The translations under genes and the position numbers were made by a program. A stretch of DNA of 64,000 bases from Hyphomicrobiales bacterium (GTDB lineage Bacteria; Pseudomonadota; Alphaproteobacteria; Rhizobiales; Rhizobiaceae): contig UBWZ01000017.1 in assembly GCA_900469345.1 (NCBI GenBank), forward strand, positions 62,001-126,000, written 5' to 3'. This document shows, in pieces, positions 31,817 to 40,000 of the stretch. The notes below the pieces were generated by a model, which saw nothing but the letters and a program-made list of their open reading frames with translations, searched no databases and was not told where the DNA came from. Position 1 is the first letter of the stretch, and each line of letters starts with the position of its first letter.

Positions 31817-34465
31817 CTAGCTTTTCAGCATGCGCTCGACGATATCGCGGACATCGACGGACAGGCTGGTCGCGCGTTCGATCTGCATCAGGGCGGCATG
31901 CGCATGGTCGCGGCGCTGAGGCTCCAGAGACCGCCATGAACGCATCGAGGTAAGGATGCGCGCGGCGAGTTGCGGGTTCTTCGGGTCGATCGCCAGGATC
32001 TGCTCGGCGAGCAGCCGGTAGGCTTCCCCGTCGAGCCGGTTGAAGCCGGTCGGGTTGGAAAAGGCGAAGGAGCCGATCAGTGCCCGCACCCGGTTGGGAT
32101 TGCTGGCCACAAAACGGGGGCTCTGCATCAGGCGCCGGACGCGGTCGAGCGCATCGGCGCCCGGAATGGTCGCCTGGATGGAGAACCACTTGTCGGTGAC
32201 CAGCGCATTGCCTTCGAAGCGCGTCTCGAACGTTTGCAGCGCCTTTGCCGTTTCCTCTGAATTCGGGAAACGGTGGGCAAGCACGGTCAGCGCCTGGGCG
32301 AGATCCGTCATGTTGTCGGCCGCCGCAAACGCCGCGGCCGCCTTGGCGGGGCTTGCCTCCGAATAGCTCAGATAGAGAAGGGCGATGTTGCGCAGCGCTC
32401 GCTTGCCGGCGCTTGCCGCATCCGGCGTATAGGGGCCCGCGGCACTCATGCTGTCGAACAGGCGCAGGAACAGCTCCTTGCCCTGCATGGCGATCTCGCC
32501 GATGACGGCCTGCCGGACGGCATGGATCGCGTCCGGATCGTTGTTGCCGCCCAGTTCCCGGGCAATGTCGGATTCGCTCGGCAATGTCAGGGCCTGGGCC
32601 CGGAATGCTGGTTCCAGCGTTTCGTCGCCGGCCGCCTCGATCAGCGCCGAAACGAAACCCGGATCGCAGTCGAGCGGATTGCCGGCCTTGCTGTCGAGAA
32701 CGCCGGTCGTCAGGGTGCGGACGGCCAGTTCCGTCAGCGCCTGCCAGCGCGCGAAGAGGTCCGTGTCATGGCGGGCGATATGGCCGAGATCCGCCGGCGT
32801 CTGGTCGAAATGCAGGTTGACCGGTGCCGAGAAGGACCGGTTGAGCGACAGCACGGGCCGCGATGCAATGCCGGAGAAGGTGAAGGTCTGCTGCCGCTCG
32901 GTGAGGTGCAGCACCTCGCCGGTGACTTCGCCGCCCTTGACGGCGGAAGCCGTCGCGAGGCTGCCATTGTCCGAGATCAGCGCGAACGACAGCGGGATGT
33001 GCATCGGCTCCTTGGTCGGTTGGCCCGGTGTCGCAGGCACCATCTGCTCCAGCGACAGTGTGAAGTCGCCGCTCGCCTGGTCGTACTGGCTGGACACGGT
33101 GACCAGCGGCGTGCCGGCCTGGTTGTACCAGAGCGAGAACTGCGTGAGGTCGCGGTCGTTTGCCTCGGCGAAGCAGGTGACAAAGTCTTCGACCGTCACC
33201 GCCTGGCCGTCATGGCGCTCGAAATAGAGGTCCATGCCGGCCTTGAAGCCCGCCTCGCCCAGCAGGGTGGCGATCATCCGGGTGACTTCCGAGCCCTTTT
33301 CGTAGACGGTCGTCGTGTAGAAGTTGTTGATTTCGCGGTACTTGGTCGGCCGGACCGGATGCGCGAGCGGGCCGGAATCCTCCGGGAACTGCTCCGATTT
33401 CAGATGCCGGACTTCGGCGATCCGCTTGACGGCGCGCGAGCGCATGTCGGCGGAGAACTCGTGGTCGCGGTAGACCGTCAGGCCTTCCTTGAGGCACAGC
33501 TGAAACCAGTCGCGGCAGGTGATCCGGTTGCCGGTCCAGTTGTGAAAATACTCGTGGGCGATGATCGCCTCGATATTCGCGTAGTCCTGGTCGGTCGCCG
33601 TTTCCGGGTCGGCAAGCACGTACTTGTCGTTGAAGACGTTGAGCCCCTTGTTCTCCATGGCGCCCATGTTGAAATCGGACACGGCGACGATCTGGAAGAT
33701 GTTGAGATCGTATTCGCGCCCAAAGCGCTCCTCGTCCCACTTCATGGAGCGCTTGAGCGCATCCATGGCATAGGCGGCGCGCGGCTCCTTGCCGTGCTCC
33801 ACGTAGATCTTCAGCGCCACTTCGTTGCCGGACATCGTCTCGAACGTATCTTCGACGACGCCGAGATCGCCCGCCACCAGCGCAAACAGGTAGCTCGGTT
33901 TCGGATGCGGATCGAACCAGGCGGCAAAGGCGCGGCCTTCGTCATAGCCGGCGCCGCCCAGGAAGTTGCCGTTCGACAGCATGACCGGGTTTGCGGCCTT
34001 GTCGCCGATGATGGTGATCGTATAGGGCGCCAGCACGTCCGGCCGGTCGGGGAAATAGGTGATGCGGCGAAAGCCTTCGGCCTCGCACTGGGTGCAGTAG
34101 ATGCCGTTGGTCCGGTAGAGACCCATCAGCTGGGTATTGGCCTCCGGATTGATGAACGTCGTGATGGTGAGCTCGAACGGCGTGTCGAGCGGCAGGTCGC
34201 GCACCGTCAGGCTTTCCGGCGTGACGTCGTACTGGCTGGCCGGCATCTCGTTCTGGTCGAGCAGCAGGCCGGAAAGGGCGAGCTCGTCGCCGTCCAGGAT
34301 CAGCGCTGCCGCAGCATCGACGCCCTCGCGGCGATTGAAGATAAGGCGCGATTCCACCTTGGTATTGGTGGGGTCGAGCTCGAAGGTCAGGTCGACTCGT
34401 TCCAGAATGAAATCGGTGGGACGGTAGTCTTCCAGATGAACGATCTGGCCCTTGTCTGTTCGCAT
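31817..34465 (-). CDS. pepN: Aminopeptidase N (M1 zinc metallopeptidase)
   Basis: An 882-aa cytosolic M1 aminopeptidase that removes N-terminal residues in protein turnover. The substrate-amine recognition motif GAMEN is present (FNMGAMENKGLNVF), and the zinc site is HEYFH (H304, E305, H308) with the third ligand E327 (LKEGLTVYRD), the exact HExxH-x18-E spacing. The C-terminal helical domain is complete, so length fits E. coli-type PepN. The ATG at 34465 (RTDKGQIVHLEDYRP) follows AGGAAG; an in-frame start at 34492 is less likely. Confidence 0.96.
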   Translation of the reverse strand: MRTDKGQIVHLEDYRPTDFILERVDLTFELDPTNTKVESRLIFNRREGVDAAAALILDGDELALSGLLLDQNEMPASQYDVTPESLTVRDLPLDTPFELTITTFINPEANTQLMGLYRTNGIYCTQCEAEGFRRITYFPDRPDVLAPYTITIIGDKAANPVMLSNGNFLGGAGYDEGRAFAAWFDPHPKPSYLFALVAGDLGVVEDTFETMSGNEVALKIYVEHGKEPRAAYAMDALKRSMKWDEERFGREYDLNIFQIVAVSDFNMGAMENKGLNVFNDKYVLADPETATDQDYANIEAIIAHEYFHNWTGNRITCRDWFQLCLKEGLTVYRDHEFSADMRSRAVKRIAEVRHLKSEQFPEDSGPLAHPVRPTKYREINNFYTTTVYEKGSEVTRMIATLLGEAGFKAGMDLYFERHDGQAVTVEDFVTCFAEANDRDLTQFSLWYNQAGTPLVTVSSQYDQASGDFTLSLEQMVPATPGQPTKEPMHIPLSFALISDNGSLATASAVKGGEVTGEVLHLTERQQTFTFSGIASRPVLSLNRSFSAPVNLHFDQTPADLGHIARHDTDLFARWQALTELAVRTLTTGVLDSKAGNPLDCDPGFVSALIEAAGDETLEPAFRAQALTLPSESDIARELGGNNDPDAIHAVRQAVIGEIAMQGKELFLRLFDSMSAAGPYTPDAASAGKRALRNIALLYLSYSEASPAKAAAAFAAADNMTDLAQALTVLAHRFPNSEETAKALQTFETRFEGNALVTDKWFSIQATIPGADALDRVRRLMQSPRFVASNPNRVRALIGSFAFSNPTGFNRLDGEAYRLLAEQILAIDPKNPQLAARILTSMRSWRSLEPQRRDHAHAALMQIERATSLSVDVRDIVERMLKS

Positions 34466-34719
34466 GAGTCTTCCTGAGCCGGCTTTGTTCAAGGTGGTTT
34501 GGAAACGCTGTCACAGGTCAATCCCGATGGGATCTGGCCATTACCGCGTCCGGATAGTCGCATCCAAAACTAAACGATTGTTGAACCATGACGAAGATAG
34601 GCGATTTTGTTTGCCGCGGCCATGGAACTATTTGCGACGAGCCGTCAAAGCTGTGCTTGTCCTTGGGAACTGCGTCCTTGCAAAGCGCCAGGCCGGGAAT
34701 TTCGAGGATCGGATTGCCG

Positions 34720-34755
34720 AAAAACCAAAAAGGCCCGGGCGTTTCCGCGCGGACC
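34720..34755 (-). terminator. Rho-independent terminator downstream of the two small ORFs
   Basis: On the minus strand a stem GGTCCGCGC / GCCCGGGCC (one mismatch, one wobble, 6-base loop) is followed by TTTTTGGTTTTT. It lies 27 bases after the stop of the ORF at 34782-34937, so it supports real minus-strand transcription there. The rest of the gap between the pepN start and this ORF (34466-34781) contains nothing else that I can support. Confidence 0.7.
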
Positions 34756-34781
34756 TCGGTCGTTCGACTGCCGTCGAAACG

Positions 34782-34937
34782 TCAGAACGGGATGCTGTTT
34801 GTATCACGATGGGACGCCGGACCGGCATCGTTCAGGCGGTCGCCGGCGCGGCTGTACTCGCGCGAGGCATTGATGGCGGCTCCGATCTGCAGCAGGCTGT
34901 CGCGCAGCGCGCGGATCGGGTGAAGCATGGTCGCCAT
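34782..34937 (-). CDS. Tiny unknown protein (51 aa), second of a tandem pair
   Basis: The 51-aa product has an amphipathic helical first half (MATMLHPIRALRDSLLQIGAA, then INASREYSRAG) and a polar tail ending NSIPF. AAGGACAG upstream provides a ribosome binding site 7 bases before the ATG. It starts 17 bases after the stop of the preceding small ORF and is followed by a convincing terminator. I do not recognise a family. The RALRDSLLQIGAAINASREY stretch is reminiscent of short basic DUF1127-type proteins, but the DUF1127 signature is absent, so no assignment is made. Confidence 0.5.
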   Translation of the reverse strand: MATMLHPIRALRDSLLQIGAAINASREYSRAGDRLNDAGPASHRDTNSIPF

Positions 34938-34954
34938 GGGCCTGTCCTTCTTTC

Positions 34955-35146
34955 TTATCTTTCGCAGAAGTCTGCAAAGATGGCCGATGGGCGGGTAATG
35001 CCGACCGGGCGTCCCAGAGCGCGGGACGTGATCTGCTCGTTCGTCGCCGAGCCGAAATGATGATAGCCCTGGCTGGAGCGCGGCGACAGGCCGGCAATCC
35101 TGAGGGTTTCGAAGCCCGAATGAATCGGGCGGAAGCGCGTCGTCAT
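34955..35146 (-). CDS. Tiny unknown protein (63 aa), first of a tandem pair
   Basis: The 63-aa product is soluble, basic and rich in Arg, Ser, Gly and Thr (TTRFRPIHSGFETLRIAGLS, later ITSRALGRPVGITRPSAIFADF). AACCAAGG precedes the ATG at 35146 and an AT-containing region with possible promoter lies upstream (35147-35230). No family is recognised. Evidence that it is real: start context, tandem arrangement with the next small ORF, and the shared terminator. Evidence against: short length and no detectable domain. Confidence 0.45.
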   Translation of the reverse strand: MTTRFRPIHSGFETLRIAGLSPRSSQGYHHFGSATNEQITSRALGRPVGITRPSAIFADFCER

Positions 35147-35310
35147 GGCCTTGGTTCCTTAATGTGGTTCCTCCCAAGACACTTCGCTAATATTGCAGTG
35201 CATCATCGATTCCGCAATGCGACATAAAGCCGTGCTGCCATGCGTCTTCTGCATGGCAAGCTTCATATTTCTTTAATCAAGCGAGACGATAGCGGCGAAA
35301 TGCCTTGTTT

Positions 35311-36231
35311 TTAGGCTTTCGCGGCTGTGATTCGTTTCTGGAACGCCAAAAGGTCCTGCCAGGCCAAAGTCTTGTTGGCCGGTGCGGCGAGCAGTTCGTG
35401 CGGATGCAGCGTGGCCAGGGCGTCGACCGATCGTCCGCCTACCTGGATTGTCTGCCAGCTGCCGCGCATGGAATGGATCGTGCCGGTGCCGCCGAGGAAG
35501 AAACGCGCCGGGAAATTGCCCAGCAGCAGCAGATGCCGGGGCTCGGCCAGCGCCAGCTGCCGCTCCAGGAAGGGTCGGCAGATCTCGAGCTCGGCAGGCG
35601 AGGGCATCCGGTTTCCGGGCGGGCGCCACGGAATGATGTTGGTGAGGAGAACCGTCTCGCGCGACAGGCCGATTGCACCGAGCATGCGGTCGAGCAGCTG
35701 GCCCTGGCGTCCGGAAAAGGCGACGCCGTCGCGGTCGTCGTCCGCGTTCGGCATCGGGCCGACCACCATGATGCCGGAGGCCGGGCTGCCGGAGGCAAAC
35801 ACGGTCGACCGGGCACCGTTCTTTAGATTGCAGCCGTTGAACGCTTCGAGAGCTGCCTGCAGCTCGGACAGCGAGCGGGCGCTGTCGGCGGCAAAGCGCG
35901 CTGCGGACACCGCCTCTCCGTCGGGGACGGCGACGTCGTTTTGCCCCGACGATGCGGCACCCGCCATCGAGACCGCGGCCCGCGGCGCCGTTCGGGTGGC
36001 GGCGGCTGCGGGTGTGCCGCTCTGCGGGGCAGCAGGCATGGTCTCGGGCGCGGATGCGGCAGGGCGCTGAGCGGCGTTCGCCCGCGCTGCGGCATGCGCG
36101 GCCTTCTGGGCGGCGAACTGCGCGAAGCGGTCGACCGGCTCGTCTTCCACCAGCCATTCCACCCCTGATTCCGCATAGAACTGCAGAAGGGCTCGAAGCT
36201 CTCTCGGGTCGAGTTCACTGGCGCTGTTCAT
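35311..36231 (-). CDS. Uracil-DNA glycosylase superfamily protein
   Basis: A 306-aa protein. After a Pro/Ala-rich, low-complexity N-terminal third (about residues 50-120), the UDG fold runs from LEAFNGCNLKNGARSTVFASG through FSGRQGQLLDRMLGAIGLSRETVLLTNIIPWRPPGNR to LATLHPHELL and LAWQDLL. These are family 4-type landmarks. However, only two cysteines exist in the whole protein (NGC and EIC), not the four that bind the 4Fe-4S cluster, and the usual GEAPG motif reads GPMPN. Related alphaproteobacterial sequences also vary here, so it may be an Fe-S-deficient branch. ATG at 36231 chosen; GTG at 36240 possible. Confidence 0.85.
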   Translation of the reverse strand: MNSASELDPRELRALLQFYAESGVEWLVEDEPVDRFAQFAAQKAAHAAARANAAQRPAASAPETMPAAPQSGTPAAAATRTAPRAAVSMAGAASSGQNDVAVPDGEAVSAARFAADSARSLSELQAALEAFNGCNLKNGARSTVFASGSPASGIMVVGPMPNADDDRDGVAFSGRQGQLLDRMLGAIGLSRETVLLTNIIPWRPPGNRMPSPAELEICRPFLERQLALAEPRHLLLLGNFPARFFLGGTGTIHSMRGSWQTIQVGGRSVDALATLHPHELLAAPANKTLAWQDLLAFQKRITAAKA

Positions 36232-36289
36232 GGGCAGCACCCTACCGAACCGGCTGCCGGGTGGGAAGTCACGTTGCGTGTCGCGTCGC

Positions 36290-37582
36290 TCAGGCCGCCC
36301 ATTGCGCGGCGTCGTCGCCCTCGCCGATCAGCGCAAGACCATGGGCAATCGACAGCAGTTCGCCGCCGCTTTCGATCTTGGAGGCATCGAATCGGCGCGT
36401 GAAGATTTGCCGCACGGCGGGGACGAAGGACGTGCCGCCGGTCAGGAACACCTTGTCCACCTGCTCGGGGGCGGTCTGCGTCTTGGTCAGGACCTCGTCG
36501 AGAGCGCCTTCGATGCGGGCGAGATCGTCGGCGATCCAGCTTTCGAAATCGGTCCGCTTGACACTCTTCTTGCCGGCCTTGCCGAGCGGCGCGAAATCGA
36601 ACTCCGCTTCTTCCGAGGCGGAAAGCCCCATCTTCGTGGCAGAAATCGCCTGGTAGAGGGGATAGCCCTCGTCATGCTCGACAAGATCGATGAACAGCTC
36701 CAGCTTGTCCGGAGCGAGCGACGAGCGCACCAGCGATTTCAGATCGGTGAACTCGCGGGTCGTCTTGAAGATCGAAAGCTGGTTCCAGCGCGAAAAGGCC
36801 GCGTAATAGCCGGAGGGCACTTCCAGCAGCTTGTCGAAGCTCTTGAAATAGGTGCCCTTGCCGATCTCCGGCGCGACCAGGTGCTCGATCATCCGCGCGT
36901 CGAAATGGTCGCCGGCGATGCCGACGCCGGAATGGCCGATCGGCGTCGCCACCAGCTTGCCCGCCTGCCGCTCGAACCGGATCAGCGAATAGTCCGTCGT
37001 GCCGCCGCCAAAGTCGGCGACCAGCACGGTCGCATCGGTCTTCAGCGTCTGTGCGAAGTAGTAGGCGGCCGCCACCGGCTCGTAGACATAGTGGATCTCG
37101 GGAAAGCCGAGCCGTGTCAGGGCTTCGTTGTAGCGCTGCGTGGCAAGGTTCGGATCGGGGTTGGCGCCGGCAAAATGCACCGGGCGACCGGCGACCAGTC
37201 GCGAGATCTCGCCGGGCCACTGGTCTCCCGCATAGGCCTTCAGCCGCTTCAGGAAGATTTCCATCAGGTCTTCGAACGTGTGACGGCGCGCAAACACCAG
37301 CGTCCCCTGGAAAAGGGCGCTGGCGGCAAAAGTCTTGATCGACTGCAGAAAGCGCGCATCGCCGGGATTGTCGATGAACTGGCGGATTGCCGCCTGGCCG
37401 GCTTCCACCTTCAGCGCCTGGGCGCCGAGCTGCGCATCCTTCATGAACGAGAGCGCCGTGCGCATCGAATCCGTGGTGCCGGCGCTGCTGGAAAACTGCA
37501 GCGAATGCGTCGTGGCGCCGCTGTCCGCCAAAGCCAGAACCGTATTGGTCGTGCCGAAATCAAGCCCGAGCGCCCGTGCCAT
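36290..37582 (-). CDS. Hsp70-like ATPase (YegD type, no substrate-binding domain)
   Basis: A 430-aa protein containing essentially only the actin-like ATPase domain. Phosphate 1 motif LGLDFGTTNT, phosphate 2 VLVADFGGGTTDYSL and adenosine motif KVFLTGGTSFVPAV are intact. DnaK is about 640 aa with a C-terminal peptide-binding domain; that part is missing here, as in YegD-like proteins. AAGGAG precedes the ATG. It lies 58 bases upstream of the uracil-glycosylase gene in the same direction; a functional link is not evident. Client or role unknown. Confidence 0.88.
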   Translation of the reverse strand: MARALGLDFGTTNTVLALADSGATTHSLQFSSSAGTTDSMRTALSFMKDAQLGAQALKVEAGQAAIRQFIDNPGDARFLQSIKTFAASALFQGTLVFARRHTFEDLMEIFLKRLKAYAGDQWPGEISRLVAGRPVHFAGANPDPNLATQRYNEALTRLGFPEIHYVYEPVAAAYYFAQTLKTDATVLVADFGGGTTDYSLIRFERQAGKLVATPIGHSGVGIAGDHFDARMIEHLVAPEIGKGTYFKSFDKLLEVPSGYYAAFSRWNQLSIFKTTREFTDLKSLVRSSLAPDKLELFIDLVEHDEGYPLYQAISATKMGLSASEEAEFDFAPLGKAGKKSVKRTDFESWIADDLARIEGALDEVLTKTQTAPEQVDKVFLTGGTSFVPAVRQIFTRRFDASKIESGGELLSIAHGLALIGEGDDAAQWAA

Positions 37583-37655
37583 GGCCGTGCTCCTTAAATC
37601 TACGTCGAAATTGATGAACCGGAGCCGCTGCTTCCGAGGGCAACAGGACGCGAAA

Positions 37656-37736
37656 ACGCGCCCCGTTTTTCAAGAGGGCGCGTGATGGCACAAGGTGCGG
37701 GCGAAGGCAAGAGCGGAGCGGATGCGTACCGCTCCG
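37656..37736 (-). terminator. Two stem-loops downstream of the low-complexity protein gene
   Basis: Minus-strand hairpins follow the stop at 37744. The first has a perfect 8-bp stem (CGGAGCGG / CCGCTCCG, 37714-37736). The second (37656-37683) has an 8-bp stem ACGCGCCC / GGGCGCGT followed by TTTTCG. The second looks the better terminator. Both lie in the 161-base gap ahead of the Hsp70-like gene. Confidence 0.6.
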
Positions 37737-37743
37737 ATTGTCG

Positions 37744-38772
37744 TCACGCCTGGCGGTAGATCTGTTCCGTTTCCAGTCTCTGGGATGCGTCGTTGGAGCC
37801 AAACAGGGTGCCGAGCGTCTGGCTCTGCTTGGAAACGATATTGTCCAGCATCTGGCTCACCAGCAGGCTTTGCACGACTTCCGAAGCCCGTTGCCGAACC
37901 TGCTGTTCCTCGTCGGAACCGGTCGCTCCGAACCGGGCCTGAATCCTAGCGACCTGGTCGCGGAAATTCGCGACATGATCGGCAGCCGCTTTTTTGGGGA
38001 GGGACGTCGACGCGGTGGTCGAGGCGCTTGGCGCCGAAGCGGGTGTTTCCGAACTCGAGCCGGTCGCCGGTGCGGTGGATGCCGTGCCAGCCTCGGCAGG
38101 ATCCGTCGAGACGGGACCGGACGCGTTGCCGGCATTGCTGCTGCCCGCAGCGCTGCTGCCCGACGAGGAAGCGCCGGTCGAGCCAGGGGATCCAGCCGAG
38201 CCGGTCGAACCCGTCGAGCCGGTCGATTCGCTGGGTTCATTCGAGCCCGCCGAGCCCGCTGTGTCAGTCGAGCCGGCCGAGCTGGCTGAACCGGTCGTGC
38301 CAGGAGCTCCAGCCGAGCCGGTCGAACCAGCCGCATCGTTCTCTGTCGCTTCGGACCCGCTGTCGCGGCCTGTCGTTTCTCCAGCCTCGACGCCGCTTGG
38401 CTCGGAACTTTCGGAGCCCGCTGTCTCCTCGGCAGTGTTGCTGTCCGCTGCTCCCGGCGCGGCCGACACCGGCGTTTCGGAAGCGTCCGACTCGCCCACG
38501 CTATCGCCACTGTCTGCAGTTGCAGGCTCGGACGTCGTGGGCTGCTCGCTCGAAGCAGCCGGCGTGGCGGAGTAGATGCCGTCGTCGCTGTTGTCGACTT
38601 GCGTGTCGTTCTCATCGCTCGTCGCCGTTTCCGCGGTGGTCTGGCCGCTACTGGCCGGGGTGGCTGCTGACGAATTGCCCGATGCCGCGCTGGCCGGTGG
38701 CGTGCTCGGGCTGGACGTCTGGCTCGGTGAGGAAGAACTCGATCCCCCCTTGAAGATGCTATCGATTAACAC
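37744..38772 (-). CDS. Ser/Gly/Thr/Ala-rich low-complexity protein of unknown function
   Basis: A 342-aa acidic protein. Residues about 10-255 are low complexity, dominated by Ser, Thr, Ala, Gly, Pro and Glu, with irregular GSTGSTGSAGSPGSTG-type repeats between about 165 and 205. The last 80 residues differ: a charged helical segment (KAAADHVANFRDQVARIQARF, QQVRQRASEVVQSLLVSQMLDNIVSKQSQTLGTLFG) that probably folds. No export signal or membrane helix is visible. The GTG start at 38772 has AAAGGG upstream; the minus-strand reading is preferred over the open plus-strand frame (37994-38575), which is a Pro/Glu shadow. The DNA shows imperfect repeats of GCCGAGCCGGTCGAACC type. No family recognised. 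Confidence 0.68.
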   Translation of the reverse strand: MLIDSIFKGGSSSSSPSQTSSPSTPPASAASGNSSAATPASSGQTTAETATSDENDTQVDNSDDGIYSATPAASSEQPTTSEPATADSGDSVGESDASETPVSAAPGAADSNTAEETAGSESSEPSGVEAGETTGRDSGSEATENDAAGSTGSAGAPGTTGSASSAGSTDTAGSAGSNEPSESTGSTGSTGSAGSPGSTGASSSGSSAAGSSNAGNASGPVSTDPAEAGTASTAPATGSSSETPASAPSASTTASTSLPKKAAADHVANFRDQVARIQARFGATGSDEEQQVRQRASEVVQSLLVSQMLDNIVSKQSQTLGTLFGSNDASQRLETEQIYRQA

Positions 38773-38902
38773 TGTATGACCCTTTGCTTGCTATTCAAGC
38801 AAAGCCTTTATCAGCGCCATCTTGACCCATAGTCAAAACCGGCGGGACAAGTTAACTCAGTTTTTACAGGTCCATGATCGATCTTCCCGGCGTTCCCGAG
38901 CA

Positions 38903-38928
38903 AGTCTTTCTAAGCTATTAGAAAGACT
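38903..38928. promoter_or_regulatory. Perfect 26-bp palindrome upstream of the low-complexity protein gene
   Basis: Arms AGTCTTTCTAA and TTAGAAAGACT (11 bases, perfect) are separated by GCTA. The site lies about 131 bases upstream of the GTG at 38772 and 79 bases after the LysR stop. On the plus strand it is followed by GATTTATCTC and on the minus strand by TTGCTCGG, so there is no classic T-run for termination. An operator for a dimeric regulator or an RNA hairpin are both possible. The interval 38773-39006 otherwise shows only short inverted repeats such as TTGAC-CCATA-GTCAA near 38822. Confidence 0.6.
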
Positions 38929-39006
38929 GATTTATCTCTTCCTGGTCACGGTTGCGTGTAGGGTTGTTGCGGCAGGTCTCCGCTCCCGAATCGCGTCCGG
39001 CCCGCG

Positions 39007-39894
39007 CTATCCCGCCTGTCCACGGGTTTGTGCCGCCTGCTCGGCAAGCCAGCTTCGGAAAATCTCCATGGCCGGCGTCGGCGCGCGGGATTTCAGCCGT
39101 GTCAGCCAGTAGCTGCCCTTGGAAATAGAGATCGGGAACGGCTGCCGGAGTGCGCCCGTCGCCACATGGCGGGAAAACATCAGCGGTGGCGCAAGCGCGA
39201 CACCGGCGCCCTGCAGCGCGGCGTCGACCATCAGAACGGAACTGTCGAACACCAGGCCGTGGATCGGCGGTGCAGCCACCTCGGCAGCAGCAAACCAGCT
39301 TGGCCATTCATCGGCCCGGTAGGAGCGCAGCAGAGGCTGCGCCGCCACGTCTTCGATCGAGCCCAGCTGGTCCGCGATGGCGGGAATGCACAGCACCGAA
39401 AGCGGCGCCTCGAACAGCGTTTCGGCCTCGGTGTCGTGCCAGGCGCCGTTGCCGAACTTGATTGCGTAGTCGAGCCCTTCCGCCGCGATGTCGACGCGGT
39501 TGTTGTTGGTCGAGAGTCTAAGGTCGACGAACGGGTACCGCCGGTGGAAATCGCCAAGCCGCGGCACCAGCCATCCGACCGCGAACGTCCCAACAGTGCC
39601 GAGCTTCAGCACCTGGCGCACATGCCCGCCCTCGAACCGGTCCAGCATCTCCGCCATGCGGTCGAAACTTTCCTGCAGCGCCGGCAGCAGCGCCTGTCCT
39701 TCCTCGGTGATCATCAGCCCGCGTGGCAGGCGCCGGAACAGCGTGGCGCCCAGCCGCTGCTCGAGGATCTTCACCTGATGGCTGACGGCAGCCTGGGTGA
39801 CGCAGAGTTCGATCGCTGCCCGGGTAAAGCTCAGATGCCTGGCGGCCGCCTCGAAAGCGCGCAGGGCATTGAGCGGCAAATACGGTCGGACCAT
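39007..39894 (-). CDS. AmpR-like LysR-family regulator divergent from the beta-lactamase
   Basis: A 295-aa LysR regulator. The opening MVRPYLPLNALRAFEAAARHLSFTRAAIELCVTQAAVSHQVKILEQ is very close to the known AmpR/GcvA start pattern, with the winged helix-turn-helix in residues 5-65, followed by the effector domain. It is transcribed divergently from the class D beta-lactamase gene, 106 bases apart, the classic ampR-bla layout, so it probably controls that gene in response to cell-wall fragments. ATG at 39894 is used; a TTG two codons earlier is possible. I do not see enough to fix the operator. Confidence 0.85.
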   Translation of the reverse strand: MVRPYLPLNALRAFEAAARHLSFTRAAIELCVTQAAVSHQVKILEQRLGATLFRRLPRGLMITEEGQALLPALQESFDRMAEMLDRFEGGHVRQVLKLGTVGTFAVGWLVPRLGDFHRRYPFVDLRLSTNNNRVDIAAEGLDYAIKFGNGAWHDTEAETLFEAPLSVLCIPAIADQLGSIEDVAAQPLLRSYRADEWPSWFAAAEVAAPPIHGLVFDSSVLMVDAALQGAGVALAPPLMFSRHVATGALRQPFPISISKGSYWLTRLKSRAPTPAMEIFRSWLAEQAAQTRGQAG

Positions 39895-40000
39895 GGGCAA
39901 TGCCCTAGCTGAGCTAATGTCTGACAGCAGTTATCATCGTTTGATCGTCACCCGCAAGCCGGCCTAGAACAGCGCTCACGCAAATCACCCGGAGCAGAGC

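Noticed and set aside
37994..38575. Pro/Glu/Val-rich ORF on the plus strand within the low-complexity gene
   Set aside because: It arises from the GCCGAGCCGGTCGAACC-type repeats; the minus-strand frame has the start context, a non-repetitive C-terminal helix domain and downstream hairpins.
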